Assembly (NCBI RefSeq): GCF_050908995.1
Contig: NC_135121.1
Coordinates: 3,286,001-3,350,000, forward strand
From: Andrena cerasifolii
Lineage: Eukaryota > Arthropoda > Insecta > Hymenoptera > Andrenidae
Length of the DNA: 64,000 nt
Direction: 5' to 3'
In this document: positions 9,807-19,754 of the stretch, piece after piece
How positions within the stretch are numbered: position 1 is the first letter of the stretch
Layout: every line of letters starts with the position of its first letter
The notes under the pieces: model-generated
The model's input: only the letters and a program-made list of their open reading frames with translations
Told to the model about the DNA's origin: nothing
Databases searched by the model: none
Translations under genes and position numbers: made by a program

Positions 9807-11499
9807 GGCTTAACTAAACCACACAAAACACAATAACAAGAAAAACAAATATTACTAACGAAAGCGCCGTGAACACAGACTTGCGGTTTTCGGTATGATC
9901 CGCTGCACAGACGCAAGAGCAGGAGGAATTTTTATGGCTGCCATTTGACGGAACGATTATCAAGCTTTAAGAAAAATGGATTTGTTGGGGTTTTTGACTA
10001 ACTTGCTTATTTTGACTTTTCTTTGGTTTTTTATTCAAATACTCTTATGTGCGCCACCTATTTAGTTGCTGCCCGCACGCTAGGCGGTTTCCCGCTCGGA
10101 CGCCGATTCTCTACAATTCATATTCAGATAATATAATATTGTGAACATGTAGATTTTCATATTCTTGTAACCATTGTACATAGTTATGTTATTACAAGTG
10201 TCGATAAGATTCATTTCTGTCTATTTATATTCGTTAACGTGTTAATCATTGTTTTTTTTATCAAATGCCATTTTATTTTTATAAATTTCCATTGTCATTT
10301 CTAGATTTTGTTTTGTATTGATGTTTCCAAAAATTGGTGCCTATTGTTACATGGAGAACCTTATAAAACCAATTCTATATCAAGGGAATCACATAAATTG
10401 TTAATAAAATGGACATTTCTTTTAGTAATCTCAGGAAAGAAAATAACTTTAGACCGCGATCACACGAGCGTTGAAGTAACGGACGTTGCGAGGGACGTTA
10501 TGGTTGCAATCACACGAGTGTTGGTTTTGTCGTCCGTAACTGAATGTTGCATCGTAATATTGAGAACTCCTTATGCGAACAAGGAGGTTAGGAATCCTTC
10601 GCAACTCGCCGCTTATACACCATGTCCTTATAATGGCACCCGCAAGAGTCATGGCATCAATCAAATTGATTGCCGAAAAATAACTGAAAATCACGGCTAG
10701 GCGCAAGACTGTGCGAGAGCGACGGCTTTTGCCGGCATCACATGCTCGAGTTCCAGCGACACACACCCCCATCACAGTTCATTAGTATAATAAATCTTTA
10801 TTTCAAGTACTCTTATCGTATCCCTGTGTACCAAAAAAAAAATTTCAACGTTGCCCGCGTACATCAAGGTATGCGTGAGAAAGTACAGAGTGTCATTTCT
10901 ATGCCGCTTAACACTGAAAAATGTCTCACACATCAGTAGACAGTATGTATCCTTACGAATAAAATGGATAATACCGAAGTCGGAATTTTCGTTTATACTG
11001 TACCGAGAATGTAAAAGAAAAAACGCAAGACAAGAAAATATTGAGTGCACCCTGTAAATACTACAAGACTACTACAAGGCGCATTTTATGCGCTTTACTG
11101 TCAACTTTGAACTTATGAAACAAAGTTTTTTTTTAACTATTTTCGTATGTCCCAGTCATCGTTTGATGAATTACTTAACAAAATGAACTGAAAAATAACA
11201 CTTGAGAAGTTATTAATTTTAATAAGGTATTTATCAGGGATCGAAAGAGTTCTGGAACTTTTCAATAGATTCTGTTTAAAACAAGGAGCGTGGGACTTTT
11301 TTAACAAATGTTTTTATATTATAAGTTCCCACGAGAGCCGGTAAAGAAAATTTCTTGAAAATAAAAGTTTCAGTTGGAATAGAACTTAAGTATAAAAAAT
11401 AAAAATAAAGAATTTTCTATAACAGGAACAGATATTTTGTTCATCAATATTAAAAAAATTTTCAATCGTTGTAGTCGAATTAGTTGATTTAGTTGCGAC
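9807..11499. other. Intergenic sequence, no gene recognised
   Basis: Around 10458-10560 related segments (ATCACACGAGYGTTG, GGACGTTGCGAGGGACGTTA) recur and suggest a degraded repeat. The tail GTGCACCCTGTAAATA near 11044-11059 resembles the CACCCTGTATA repeat end also seen at about 46073, 46882 and 53068. Frames up to 130 codons have no motifs. Confidence 0.45.
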
Positions 11500-12850
11500 T
11501 TACAGCGGGGGGAGCATGTGGCACATGTCGGGGTCCCGGGCGTCACTCTGGCCATGTGGCCAGTGAGTGTGCAAACATTCGGAGAGCGGAGTTCTCCCAG
11601 GGCTGACCGCGCCGCCCGGTGTAACCGCATATCTTTCCCTTGCGCTGCCACGGGGTCAGAGAGCCTCCTTTCAACGGCCGGGACGGAGCAGGGAAGGACG
11701 ACTTGCCACCGGGTCCGGGGGATCACACCATCTACCCCGCACGACCCGGGAAGACGGGCCTCCTCCAAAGGGGAGAGGGAATGGCTTTGGATGGCCGCCT
11801 CCTCATGGTACGCATTAACCCGCCAGGATTCTACCCCGTTTCTCGGGTACGCGTCCAATTTTTCTAGGCCTGGGCCAACTTGCGGACGGACCATACTCAC
11901 GGGGGTGATCATCGACGAAGGTGGACAATCCCTACCCAAGACGCACGTGTAGATGCGCCGGAGTCATTACGCGGTGCGCAAACCACCCTCTCCGGCCTTG
12001 ACGGTACCAACCCATCACTAAATTAATTCGCGGTGTATAGAACCGTGCCTCGACGCCGCTCTACCAGATCTCCTATCCACCCCGTAAGCTTGCTTTTACT
12101 CGTCATCCTGAACCCGGAGTTGCCGGGTCCACTTCGCGTCCCCGCTAAAAGCCTTCGGACTGCGCGAGCACGCGCGTACGATGCCTCCGGCTTGTTGGGG
12201 CGACGGCTTGTTTACCCTCGTAAGGCTAGCTGTCCCTTCCTCTTGCTCCCTCCCTCTCTCCCCTTTGACTCGATTCCGTGACACTCGCCCTTTTATTCCT
12301 GTTTTCTGAGACTTCCCACAGCTATCCTACACTGCAACTCTGCCTCATTGTTCTCCCCCCCCCCCCCGACTTATGTTCTTTAATCACGAGGTTAAAGCAT
12401 ACAAAGGAAAGGGTCCCCATGGCAAGAGGGCCTCGGGGAATCCCTCATCACTCCCAATCCAGTTTTGATCAGGTCTGATATATTGTTGCGAGATCTGATA
12501 GCGAGGCACTGTCCAGAATGACCCATTCTGACCCATGCGGACCCGGTCACCACCCGCCCCTAGCGGCACTCCGCATTCCTGAAGAGGTGTGTAAAAGCCG
12601 ATGCGCTGGTATCGCTAAGCGCTGGGAGCGCTGAGTCCATTCTGTCTTTCTCTTGTCTCCGCTACCCTTCCGCGGTCCCGGACCGAACATGCCAAGGTTT
12701 GGTCACCACCGAACCACGGTTGGGGTAGCTGACTCACTTTCTTGCCCTTAGTAGCTGCCTTTCTATTAAAGATGTGGGGAGGGGGGGGGTAGAGGTGGTA
12801 GATGAGCGAGTCACAATTCCTCGCGATTAAATACTTTATAGACATTGTCA
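11500..12850. other. GC-rich island of about 1.3 kb
   Basis: Sharply more GC-rich than its flanks, with C13 at 12355-12367 and a G-run at 12778-12789. A + strand frame near 11512-11610 reads CGTCRGPGRHSGHVASEC, resembling a zinc knuckle but with abnormal spacing. Frames of 60-190 codons overlap on both strands and none is convincing. It is most likely a fragment of a GC-rich retroelement; its identity is unresolved. Confidence 0.4.
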
Positions 12851-13375
12851 TGCTGAAAATAATTTATAATGAAAAATTTAACAGTAAATTACATTTCCAT
12901 TTTATTTATTTCTTTATTATTGTTGTTTAATGGTTTTCTTGGATCGCAGTAAAGCCTGGAAACGCAATGCAAAGAAGAAACGAAAATTTCAAATTTTTGT
13001 GGCCTCAATTAAACAATAAATGTATCGACATTCGTCCGCAATCCTACTTAGGGGAAAACCACACTGTTTAAAGTGTGAAGCTTAATCGAACGCGGAAGCG
13101 GAGCAATAAGGAAGCCTTCGAAAAATGGGCACTAATTTTATGACAAACTATTATATGTACAATAAAAATTGGTTTTATAATAACTGAACGCGACGAACTT
13201 TCAGACACCTCGCGTGTATCCTTGTTTTTTTTGGTCGTAAGCGTTGCGATGCTCGCACGTAATAACCGGAGAAGTATTTTTGCGGCAGCAAATGCGCGAG
13301 ATATTCTTAAGGGGGCCGTCTCCGCGGGCCTTTGAATGTGTGAGTACGCTCACACAAGCTAGGAAAAGCGTGCAC
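12851..13375. other. Non-coding
   Basis: AT-rich to about 13000, then mixed composition. No gene or clear repeat before the direct repeat at 13376. Confidence 0.4.
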
Positions 13376-13598
13376 GTATACGCGTGTAGTAAGCAAATCG
13401 TAAATTACAACTTTCGTCCTGGAATCGGCCCGAAGGAAGTTTTTGCGGGTACAGTTGCCTTCAGTAGACATCTGTGCAGGGTGGTCTGGTGCGTTTGAAA
13501 GCTAATAAGCACCCCACTTTGAAATAATAATGAATTTATGACTCGAAAACTGTCCGAATGAAACTTCAAGGCTTCTCCGTTGGTGGCGCTAATGGTGC
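13376..13598 (+). repeat. Direct repeat of about 225 bp, copy 1
   Basis: Begins GTATACGCGTGTAGTAAGC and shares with 13852-14092 long matching blocks such as TACAACTTTCGTCCTGGAAT and GCAGGGTGGTCTGGT. The copies are roughly 85-90 percent alike by eye, and a MITE-like insertion lies between them. Confidence 0.75.
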
Positions 13599-13632
13599 AC
13601 TGCAGCCATGTAGCACCAGCGTGACGTGTAGG

Positions 13633-13850
13633 CAGGGCCGACGCGAGGTTAGCTGGCGCCCTTGTGCAAAAAAAATTTTGTTGTCCCCAATTTTTTGCAC
13701 TTGTTTTCTATTTAATATATTTAAAAGAATTACATTTATATTTAGTTTATGTGAGGTGTTAGATTCCTTTATTATTAAGCGTACGATTTAGTTTTTTTAG
13801 CGTCCCATTCGGCTGGCGCCCTTGTGCGGCGCATGGTTCCGCCGGGCCTG
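13633..13850. mobile_element. hAT-like MITE, 218 bp
   Basis: Ends CAGGGCCGACG and, reversed, CAGGCCCGGCG, the CAGGGCCGG-type termini known from hAT MITEs. The flanking 8-mers CGTGTAGG and CGTATACG match at 6 of 8 positions, as for an aged 8-bp duplication. The segment GGCTGGCGCCCTTGTGC occurs near both ends in direct orientation. It is non-coding and sits between the two copies of a direct repeat. Confidence 0.45.
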
Positions 13851-13851
13851 C

Positions 13852-14092
13852 GTATACGCGATGTAGTAAGCAAACCGTAAATTACAACTTTCGTCCTGGA
13901 ATCGGCACGGTGGACGTTTTTGCGGGTTTAGTTGCCTTCAGTAGACTTTCGTGCAGGGTGGTCTGGTCCGTTTGAACGCTAATAAGCACCGTACGTTGAA
14001 ATAATAATGAATTTATGAATCGTGTACTCAGGACAGCCCGAAAAATGACAGAATGAAGCTTCAAGGTTTCTCCGTCACCGGCGTTGATGGTA
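13852..14092 (+). repeat. Direct repeat of about 240 bp, copy 2
   Basis: Second copy of 13376-13598, slightly longer through small insertions near 14025-14050. The long - strand frame 13882-14463 runs through this repeat and the next one and is not considered a gene. Confidence 0.75.
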
Positions 14093-14321
14093 TATTCGTG
14101 CCTTGTACCATCAAAACCGGTGGAAGTCCAATCTAGCCGATAAATGTAGGAAAGACATAGTTGCCGAGACGTATCGAGAGTCGAATCGCGCTGTTGCCGC
14201 ATTTCCCCTATCAATATTTTTCCATCAAGGAGGCTTGAATGAATCACGGCGAAGCAGTTGGAGAACAGAGATGGGCAAAGATAATATCTGGATAAAGTCA
14301 AATAAAAGATACTACAGTATT

Positions 14322-14535
14322 GTCTCATGAAACGAGAGCGAGCAAGAGGCACTGAAAGCGAGCGAGGGTGGTGCGAGATAGACGACGAGATGTTGTTTGT
14401 CTCGCTCCGTCTTTCGGACGCCTGACACTCCGTCCTCTCCGTGCGCGATCGTCGCGCAGGCAAAGCGTTCCATCTCGCTCCCCCTATCAGCTAAAAAGAA
14501 GCGAGAAACGAACACTGAGAATTAGGGCTCTGCTC
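14322..14535 (+). repeat. Repeat-family copy providing an empty site for the 2152-2274 MITE
   Basis: Homologous to 2041-2151 joined to 2275-2362: shared ATGAAACGAGAGCGA, CTTTCGGACGCCTGA, CACTCCGTCCT and GAGAAACGA segments. It lacks the 123-bp hairpin. No TIR like the 21-bp one at 1973-2415 is seen here. Confidence 0.65.
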
Positions 14536-14604
14536 GCGATACGAGCTAAACGCCGCGCCGGATTGATTTATTGTAATCACTATAACTTGATTAGAAACAA
14601 AAAA

Positions 14605-14914
14605 TATATAAAAAAATGTTCTGTTAAACGATTTCGTCAAAAAGGCACTAACAACTAAAAAATACTTCTAGTGTTGTGCTACAATTTCGATGGTGTTTTT
14701 CAACTTTAAATAAAAACGTGGTTCAGGATATTTCATAACAGAATATGAATCAATTTAGTATAGCCTCAAGTGTCGAAATGAATTTGTTGCGAGATATCCT
14801 GCTCCACGATTTTATGTGAAAATACACCATCGAAATTGTAGTATAAGAAAATAATTATTTTTTAGTTTTTAATGCATTTTTCATAAAATCGTTTATTATA
14901 AATTTTTTAATATA
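14605..14914. mobile_element. 310-bp foldback element
   Basis: Left arm 14605-14739 and right arm 14786-14914 are inverted copies, e.g. CTACAATTTCGATGGTGT, with a 46-bp loop. Outer parts (AAACGATTT, AACTAAAAAATA) also match but with more indels. It is non-coding and flanked by AT-rich sequence. Confidence 0.75.
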
Positions 14915-16296
14915 CTTTTTCTAGTTTTTAGTGTTTGTGGATTTACATTACTCTTATTGCTGTACGCAGTTTAACAGTTTGCTTGAAGAATGGTTGATTT
15001 ATTGTTATGGGTTATTATTTCTTGGTGACTAGGTAATTTTTTCACCCACTCGGAGTTTTTTCATAATTTTGTATTGTCAACCAAACTACGCACCTCTGCA
15101 AAGTTTCGAGGGAATTGGATGGTTGGAAGTGGTTTAAAATTGAGTTTCCAGATTTGAATCAAACAAACAAACAAACAGAGGATCGTAGCTAAATAAAATC
15201 GTTTAATGGGACATTCCCAAATATCAGTATTGTTAGTACTGAACTCTGGTTTATATTGATAAATTTTTACAACCGTGGAATAACAATTCCGAAGAAAACC
15301 ATGTACAAAACTATTATTGAAACAGACAATTCTTGTTGATATAAAAGATAATTTGATGTATAGTTAGATGAAAAAAAAGCGGCATATGTTTTTAGAAGAA
15401 TTACAGCATTCATAAATTTCATTACGATCGGCATGTTACACTTCGGTGATGTACCTTATTCAAATTGTATGCTTTGAATTTGCACATTGATTATACAAAG
15501 TATTGCATCGTTCTATGTATAAATAAATACTAAATTAGTATTGTTTCATTGACATGTTTCCTAACTTCACTACTCAACCTCTCTATCTTTCAATAGTGCT
15601 ATCCTCCTTTACGTTCAGCAAGGCTCTGATGCTAGACGCAGGAATTGGCGGGCTCCAGCTACAGCTGATGCACGAGGAAACACCTACAGCGGTGGTTATG
15701 TATGCGTGACTGACGCACCGCAGTTCCTCACACATAACCACCGCTCCTGTCGATGTTCCCCCCTCCATCAGCGGTACATGGAGCCCGGCGATCGCTGCCT
15801 AGACGCAGCTCTCGTGCCGTATTCCTCCAAGCTTCTCAATAGAAGGAGCTGTGGAAACAGCGCGGCAGAGACGGAGACAACAGAACATGCGGCAACTATG
15901 CTGTCAAAAATTCGTCTACGTAGAGTACCGGTAGATGTCACCATTGTACAACTTCTTTTTACCGACTGCAGTAGTTTCATTAGGGTCCGTCTGTTTACAA
16001 GGGCACTTCGATCGATTCGGACCATAACAAAAAGGAGACGGCCCCCTTAAAACGCGACGGCAGCGAAGGCGCTGGAGCAGCAAGGCTCGAGAATGTTCGC
16101 ACAGTGAAAAGCGAGGTACAAAGCGTTTAGGACTGACGTGTATCTGTAGTGAGAAATCAACGACTGCTCCTCGGAAATCGCCGTCGATTTCCGAGAAGCC
16201 AGATCCGCGATCGATGCTTCACATAGGCAAGTGTGCCGCGTGACAATTAATATAGGTTGTGCCGTTTATCAGCGCGAGATGGCGCCTATTATCCCA
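14915..16296. other. Non-coding; two short hairpins
   Basis: A hairpin lies at about 15677-15757, where AGCGGTGGTTATGT pairs with ACATAACCACCGCT. Another at 16168-16198 pairs CTCGGAAATCG with CGATTTCCGAG; a related GGAAATCG/CGATTTCC dyad lies at about 21722-21744 on the other side of the LTR element. Frames at 15583-16050 have no recognisable domain. Confidence 0.45.
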
Positions 16297-16300
16297 TAAC
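16297..16300. repeat. Target-site duplication (left), TAAC
   Basis: TAAC immediately precedes the left LTR and is repeated at 21024-21027 after the right LTR, as produced by Ty3/Gypsy integration. Confidence 0.85.
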
Positions 16301-16616
16301 TGTGGGGTACTTTCCTACGGAGGCACTGGTGCCGGGGCAGGTCCACAAAAATGAAATATTCTACGAGTAAATAACGAACGATAAAAGTTTAATATATAAC
16401 TCAGGTACAGTCAAAGAAACCTCGTGGCAGCCTTGCCCGTGGAAAAAGCGGAATGCCACGAGGAGAGATCCAATCCTTAAAAACTAAAGTTCCGAGCAAC
16501 ACTAGTGGTGTCGCCGTTCTCGCCGCTGATTGGCTTGTCAGCCTACAATTCCCTAGCGTGGCGAGCACGCGTTCTTGCAGCGCGTTTGCGTTGAATGGCG
16601 CGCTTGCGGCGCCACA
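16301..16616 (-). repeat. 3' LTR (316 bp)
   Basis: Bounded by TGTGGGG...GCCACA on the + strand, i.e. TG...CA ends in both orientations. It reads the same as 20708-21023 at every position compared. The element transcript would terminate here. Confidence 0.93.
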
Positions 16617-16630
16617 TCACCCCCCTTCCA
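16617..16630 (-). promoter_or_regulatory. Polypurine tract
   Basis: Read on the - strand the sequence before the 3' LTR is TGGAAGGGGGGTGA, the primer for plus-strand DNA synthesis. It encodes the last Pol residues (L-E-G-G) and the TGA stop itself, which abuts the LTR directly. Confidence 0.85.
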
Positions 16631-19600
16631 GCGACGGCGTCGCGATTCGTACGGTCTTTTTGGCTGGGTACGTCTTGAGGGGCTGCTGAGAATGGCCCGG
16701 GTTGTTGAGGTCAAAGTCCTCACTGGGAAGGTAGGCTGGCTTCAGTCTTTCGATGCTGATTGTATTTGGGTTCCCGTGCACGTCCACCTTGAAAACTCGG
16801 TCGTCCAGTCTCTCCAGGATCCTAAAAGGCCCAGAATATGGGGCTTCCAAAGGTCGTCGCACCGCATCCTCGCGCACGAACACGTGTGTGCACGTATATA
16901 AGTCTTTGTAGGCGAACGGCACGTTTTTAATGTGATGTGCCGTCGGGCGCGGTTTTAGCTTCCTCATGTACTGTCGATGCTTCTCGACAAAAATCTGCGG
17001 GTCCTCAGGTGGGTCCTCTTCGTCGAAAAACTCCCCCGGTATCCTCAGTGTCGTTCCGTATAGCAGCTCTGCTGAAGAGGATTTGATATCCTCCTTGAAG
17101 CAGGTGCGTAGGCCAAGGAGCACCGTTGGAAGGGCGTCCACCCAGGTCGACGTCTCGTGGCACATTATTGCTGCCTTTAGAGTCCGGTGCCACCTTTCCA
17201 CAAGTCCATTAGAAGCTGGATGATACGCTGTTGTGCGGATTCGTTTACAGCCTAGGAGGTTGGTGAGCGCTCGAAAGAGAGCGGCCTCGAACTGAGCACC
17301 TCTGTCCGTCGTGATGACCTGCGGAGCCCCAAACCTTGCCACCCAGTGAGCGTAGAACGCTGTGGCTACGGTGTCGGCGGTGACGTCTTTGAGTGGAATG
17401 GCCTCTGGCCACCTGGAGAAACGATCGACCAACGTTAAACAGTAACGGTAGCTTTTACATACCGGGAGAGGCCCTATTAGGTCCAGATGTATGTGTTGGA
17501 AACGCTGATCCGGGATTGCTGGTTTCGCTGGGGGCATCTTCACGTGCCGGTGGGTCTTCGCCCTCTGACAGGGGAGGCACGTGCGGCACCACGTCTTGAT
17601 GTCGCGATCCATTGCAGGCCAGGCGAACTTCTCACGAATGAGTTTGCTCGTTGAACGCCCACTGGGGTGGGCCAGGCCGTGGACCGCGTCGAAAATTCTT
17701 CGCCGCAACGCAGTTGGCACGTACGGCCTTATGCGTTCCGTCGAGCAATCGCAGTGTACCGGTGATGTTGTGCCGTTCAAAATAAATTGTTGTAGTTTCA
17801 GCGCTGTATTACCTCCAACCAATGTGGCTAGTTCGTCGTCGGATTTTTGCGCCTCTGCGAGCTCCTCCATGGAGACTATGACCGGCAATGCAACCGCGTC
17901 GATCCTCGACAGGGCGTCGGCCACTGAGTTTTCGTCTCCCGGGATATATCGGATGTCCGTCGTAAACTGCCCGATGAAATCCAGCTGTCTAGCTTGGCGA
18001 GGTGACGCCTTATCGAGCCTTTGGGTGAACGCGTAGGTGAGGGGTCGATGATCCGTCCTGATGATTACTTGACGTCCCTCAAGGAGATGTTTGAAGTGGT
18101 GTATAGCGGCGTACATGGCGAGGAGCTCGCGGTCGTACGCGCTATATCTCCTCTGGGTGTCTGACAGCTTTTTGGAGAAAAACGCTATAGGTTTGTTTTG
18201 ACCATCAATGCGTTGTTCTAGGGATGCTCCCATCGCTGCGTCCGACGCGTCTGTCGTGAGTACTAACGGTACCGATTCGGCTGGGTGTGTCAGCGTCACT
18301 GCTCGGGCCAACTCGGTTCTGCAGCGATCGAACGCTTCCTCTGCCTCCAGCGTCCATTCCACTGGCCTCTTGTCTCGCTTCTTGCTGCCCTCGAGGTATT
18401 TGAACAGTGCTGCCTGGTACGTCGCTGTGTTTTTCAGGCATCGGCGGTAATAGTTTATGACGCCAAGAAAACGGCGCAATTCGGTAACTGTTTTTGGCTT
18501 ACTGTACCGCAAGATCGTTTCGACCTTTTCTGGTAAGGGCGAGATTCCTTCCTTTGTGACCATGAACCCCAGGAATGGGATCTCTTGGACTCCAAACATG
18601 CATTTCGCTGCGTTGACCGCGATACCGTGCTGGTGTAGTCTTTGCAGCACAGCTCGTAAATGCTGCTCGTGTTCCTCTGCTGTGTTGGACGCCACGAGGA
18701 TATCGTCCAGGTAGCAGAAGCTGCAGTCGAGCCCTCGAAGGATGGAATCCATCAGCCTCTGGAACGTCTGCGCTGCGTTGCGCAGGCCAAAAGGCATGAC
18801 CACGAACTCGAAAAGTCCAAAAGGCGTCGTTACTGCTGTCTTGGGGATATCTTCCTGCGCCACTGGGACCTGATGGTATGCACGGATAAGATCTATTTTT
18901 GAAAATATTTTCTTACCATGCAACCCTGTGGTGAAGTCCTGTATGTGTGGCAATGGATAGCGGTCTGGCGTCGTCACGGCATTCACACCTCTATAATCCC
19001 CACAAGGGCGCCATTCTTTGAAACCCTCTTCTTCCTTCTCTTTTGTTTGTTTCCTTGTTTTCTTGACCATATGGAGCGGTGAGGACCAAGCACTGTCCGA
19101 TGGTCGGCAAATTCCGAGGTTCACCATGTAGTTAAATTCTTCCATTGCCGCTCTGCGCATCTCTGGTGACAGCCTCCTTGGTGCTGCCGCGACTGGTGGT
19201 CCTTTAGTTAAAATATGGTGTTCCACACCGTGCGCCTTTTCTGCAGGCTTGGGTGTGAAACGGGTGATGCCTGGGAATTCGGAAAATATTCGGTGGTACC
19301 TGGATTCTGGGACCACGGTGTTAATGGTCGCCTGATCATCCCTAGTAATCTGAGCCCTCCGCGTAAGTCCGGTGACGCTGTCCACAAGCCGCTGGTTTCG
19401 CAAGTCGACCACTAAGGCGAAATGGCCCAGGAAATCTGCGCCGAGTATGGGGCGTCGCACGTCCGCGACACAAAAACTCCATCGGAAATCCCGCCGGAGG
19501 CCTAAATCTAGGGCTAGTAGTTTCTCGCCGTATGTGTCAATTTTCGTACCATTGGCTGCAAACAGTTGAATCCCAGATGACGGTGTCTCCTTTTTTGACC

Positions 19601-19754
19601 TGGTTTTTGGGATGAGTGAAATGTCCGCACCAGTATCCACCAGAAAGCGCAGACCTGTGCGTCGATCCGACACATGTAGGCGATTTTGTGTCCCACCACC
19701 ATCCTCGGACGCCTCTACCGTTGATGGCTCGGGTCGTTTCCCTGTTCCTGTAAT
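16617..19754 (-). CDS. pol: Pol polyprotein (protease, reverse transcriptase, RNase H, integrase)
   Basis: Numbering residues from the GTG at 19671-19673: protease DTGAD at 13-17 and ILGADFL at 76-82; reverse transcriptase about 155-330 with catalytic D261 and YLDD at 321-324; RNase H about 470-590 with D475, E516 and D541; integrase with zinc-binding H665, H669, C699 and C702 and the catalytic triad D731, D790, E826 (DD35E). It copies the element RNA and inserts the DNA. The frame opens only at about 19754, after a stop, and has no ATG near its start, so expression must come by a -1 shift from gag at 19736-19742. The C-terminus coincides with the polypurine tract. No chromodomain was recognised at the end. 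Confidence 0.95.
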   Translation of the reverse strand: MTGTGKRPEPSTVEASEDGGGTQNRLHVSDRRTGLRFLVDTGADISLIPKTRSKKETPSSGIQLFAANGTKIDTYGEKLLALDLGLRRDFRWSFCVADVRRPILGADFLGHFALVVDLRNQRLVDSVTGLTRRAQITRDDQATINTVVPESRYHRIFSEFPGITRFTPKPAEKAHGVEHHILTKGPPVAAAPRRLSPEMRRAAMEEFNYMVNLGICRPSDSAWSSPLHMVKKTRKQTKEKEEEGFKEWRPCGDYRGVNAVTTPDRYPLPHIQDFTTGLHGKKIFSKIDLIRAYHQVPVAQEDIPKTAVTTPFGLFEFVVMPFGLRNAAQTFQRLMDSILRGLDCSFCYLDDILVASNTAEEHEQHLRAVLQRLHQHGIAVNAAKCMFGVQEIPFLGFMVTKEGISPLPEKVETILRYSKPKTVTELRRFLGVINYYRRCLKNTATYQAALFKYLEGSKKRDKRPVEWTLEAEEAFDRCRTELARAVTLTHPAESVPLVLTTDASDAAMGASLEQRIDGQNKPIAFFSKKLSDTQRRYSAYDRELLAMYAAIHHFKHLLEGRQVIIRTDHRPLTYAFTQRLDKASPRQARQLDFIGQFTTDIRYIPGDENSVADALSRIDAVALPVIVSMEELAEAQKSDDELATLVGGNTALKLQQFILNGTTSPVHCDCSTERIRPYVPTALRRRIFDAVHGLAHPSGRSTSKLIREKFAWPAMDRDIKTWCRTCLPCQRAKTHRHVKMPPAKPAIPDQRFQHIHLDLIGPLPVCKSYRYCLTLVDRFSRWPEAIPLKDVTADTVATAFYAHWVARFGAPQVITTDRGAQFEAALFRALTNLLGCKRIRTTAYHPASNGLVERWHRTLKAAIMCHETSTWVDALPTVLLGLRTCFKEDIKSSSAELLYGTTLRIPGEFFDEEDPPEDPQIFVEKHRQYMRKLKPRPTAHHIKNVPFAYKDLYTCTHVFVREDAVRRPLEAPYSGPFRILERLDDRVFKVDVHGNPNTISIERLKPAYLPSEDFDLNNPGHSQQPLKTYPAKKTVRIATPSLEGG

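Noticed and set aside
11370..11939. 189-codon - strand frame
   Set aside because: It crosses from the GC-rich island into AT-rich sequence and changes composition abruptly in the middle, with no domain.
13882..14463. 193-codon - strand frame
   Set aside because: It runs through a direct repeat and a dispersed repeat copy and has no recognisable domain.
16453..18902. + strand frames over the LTR element
   Set aside because: They are antisense shadows of the 1018-residue Pol.
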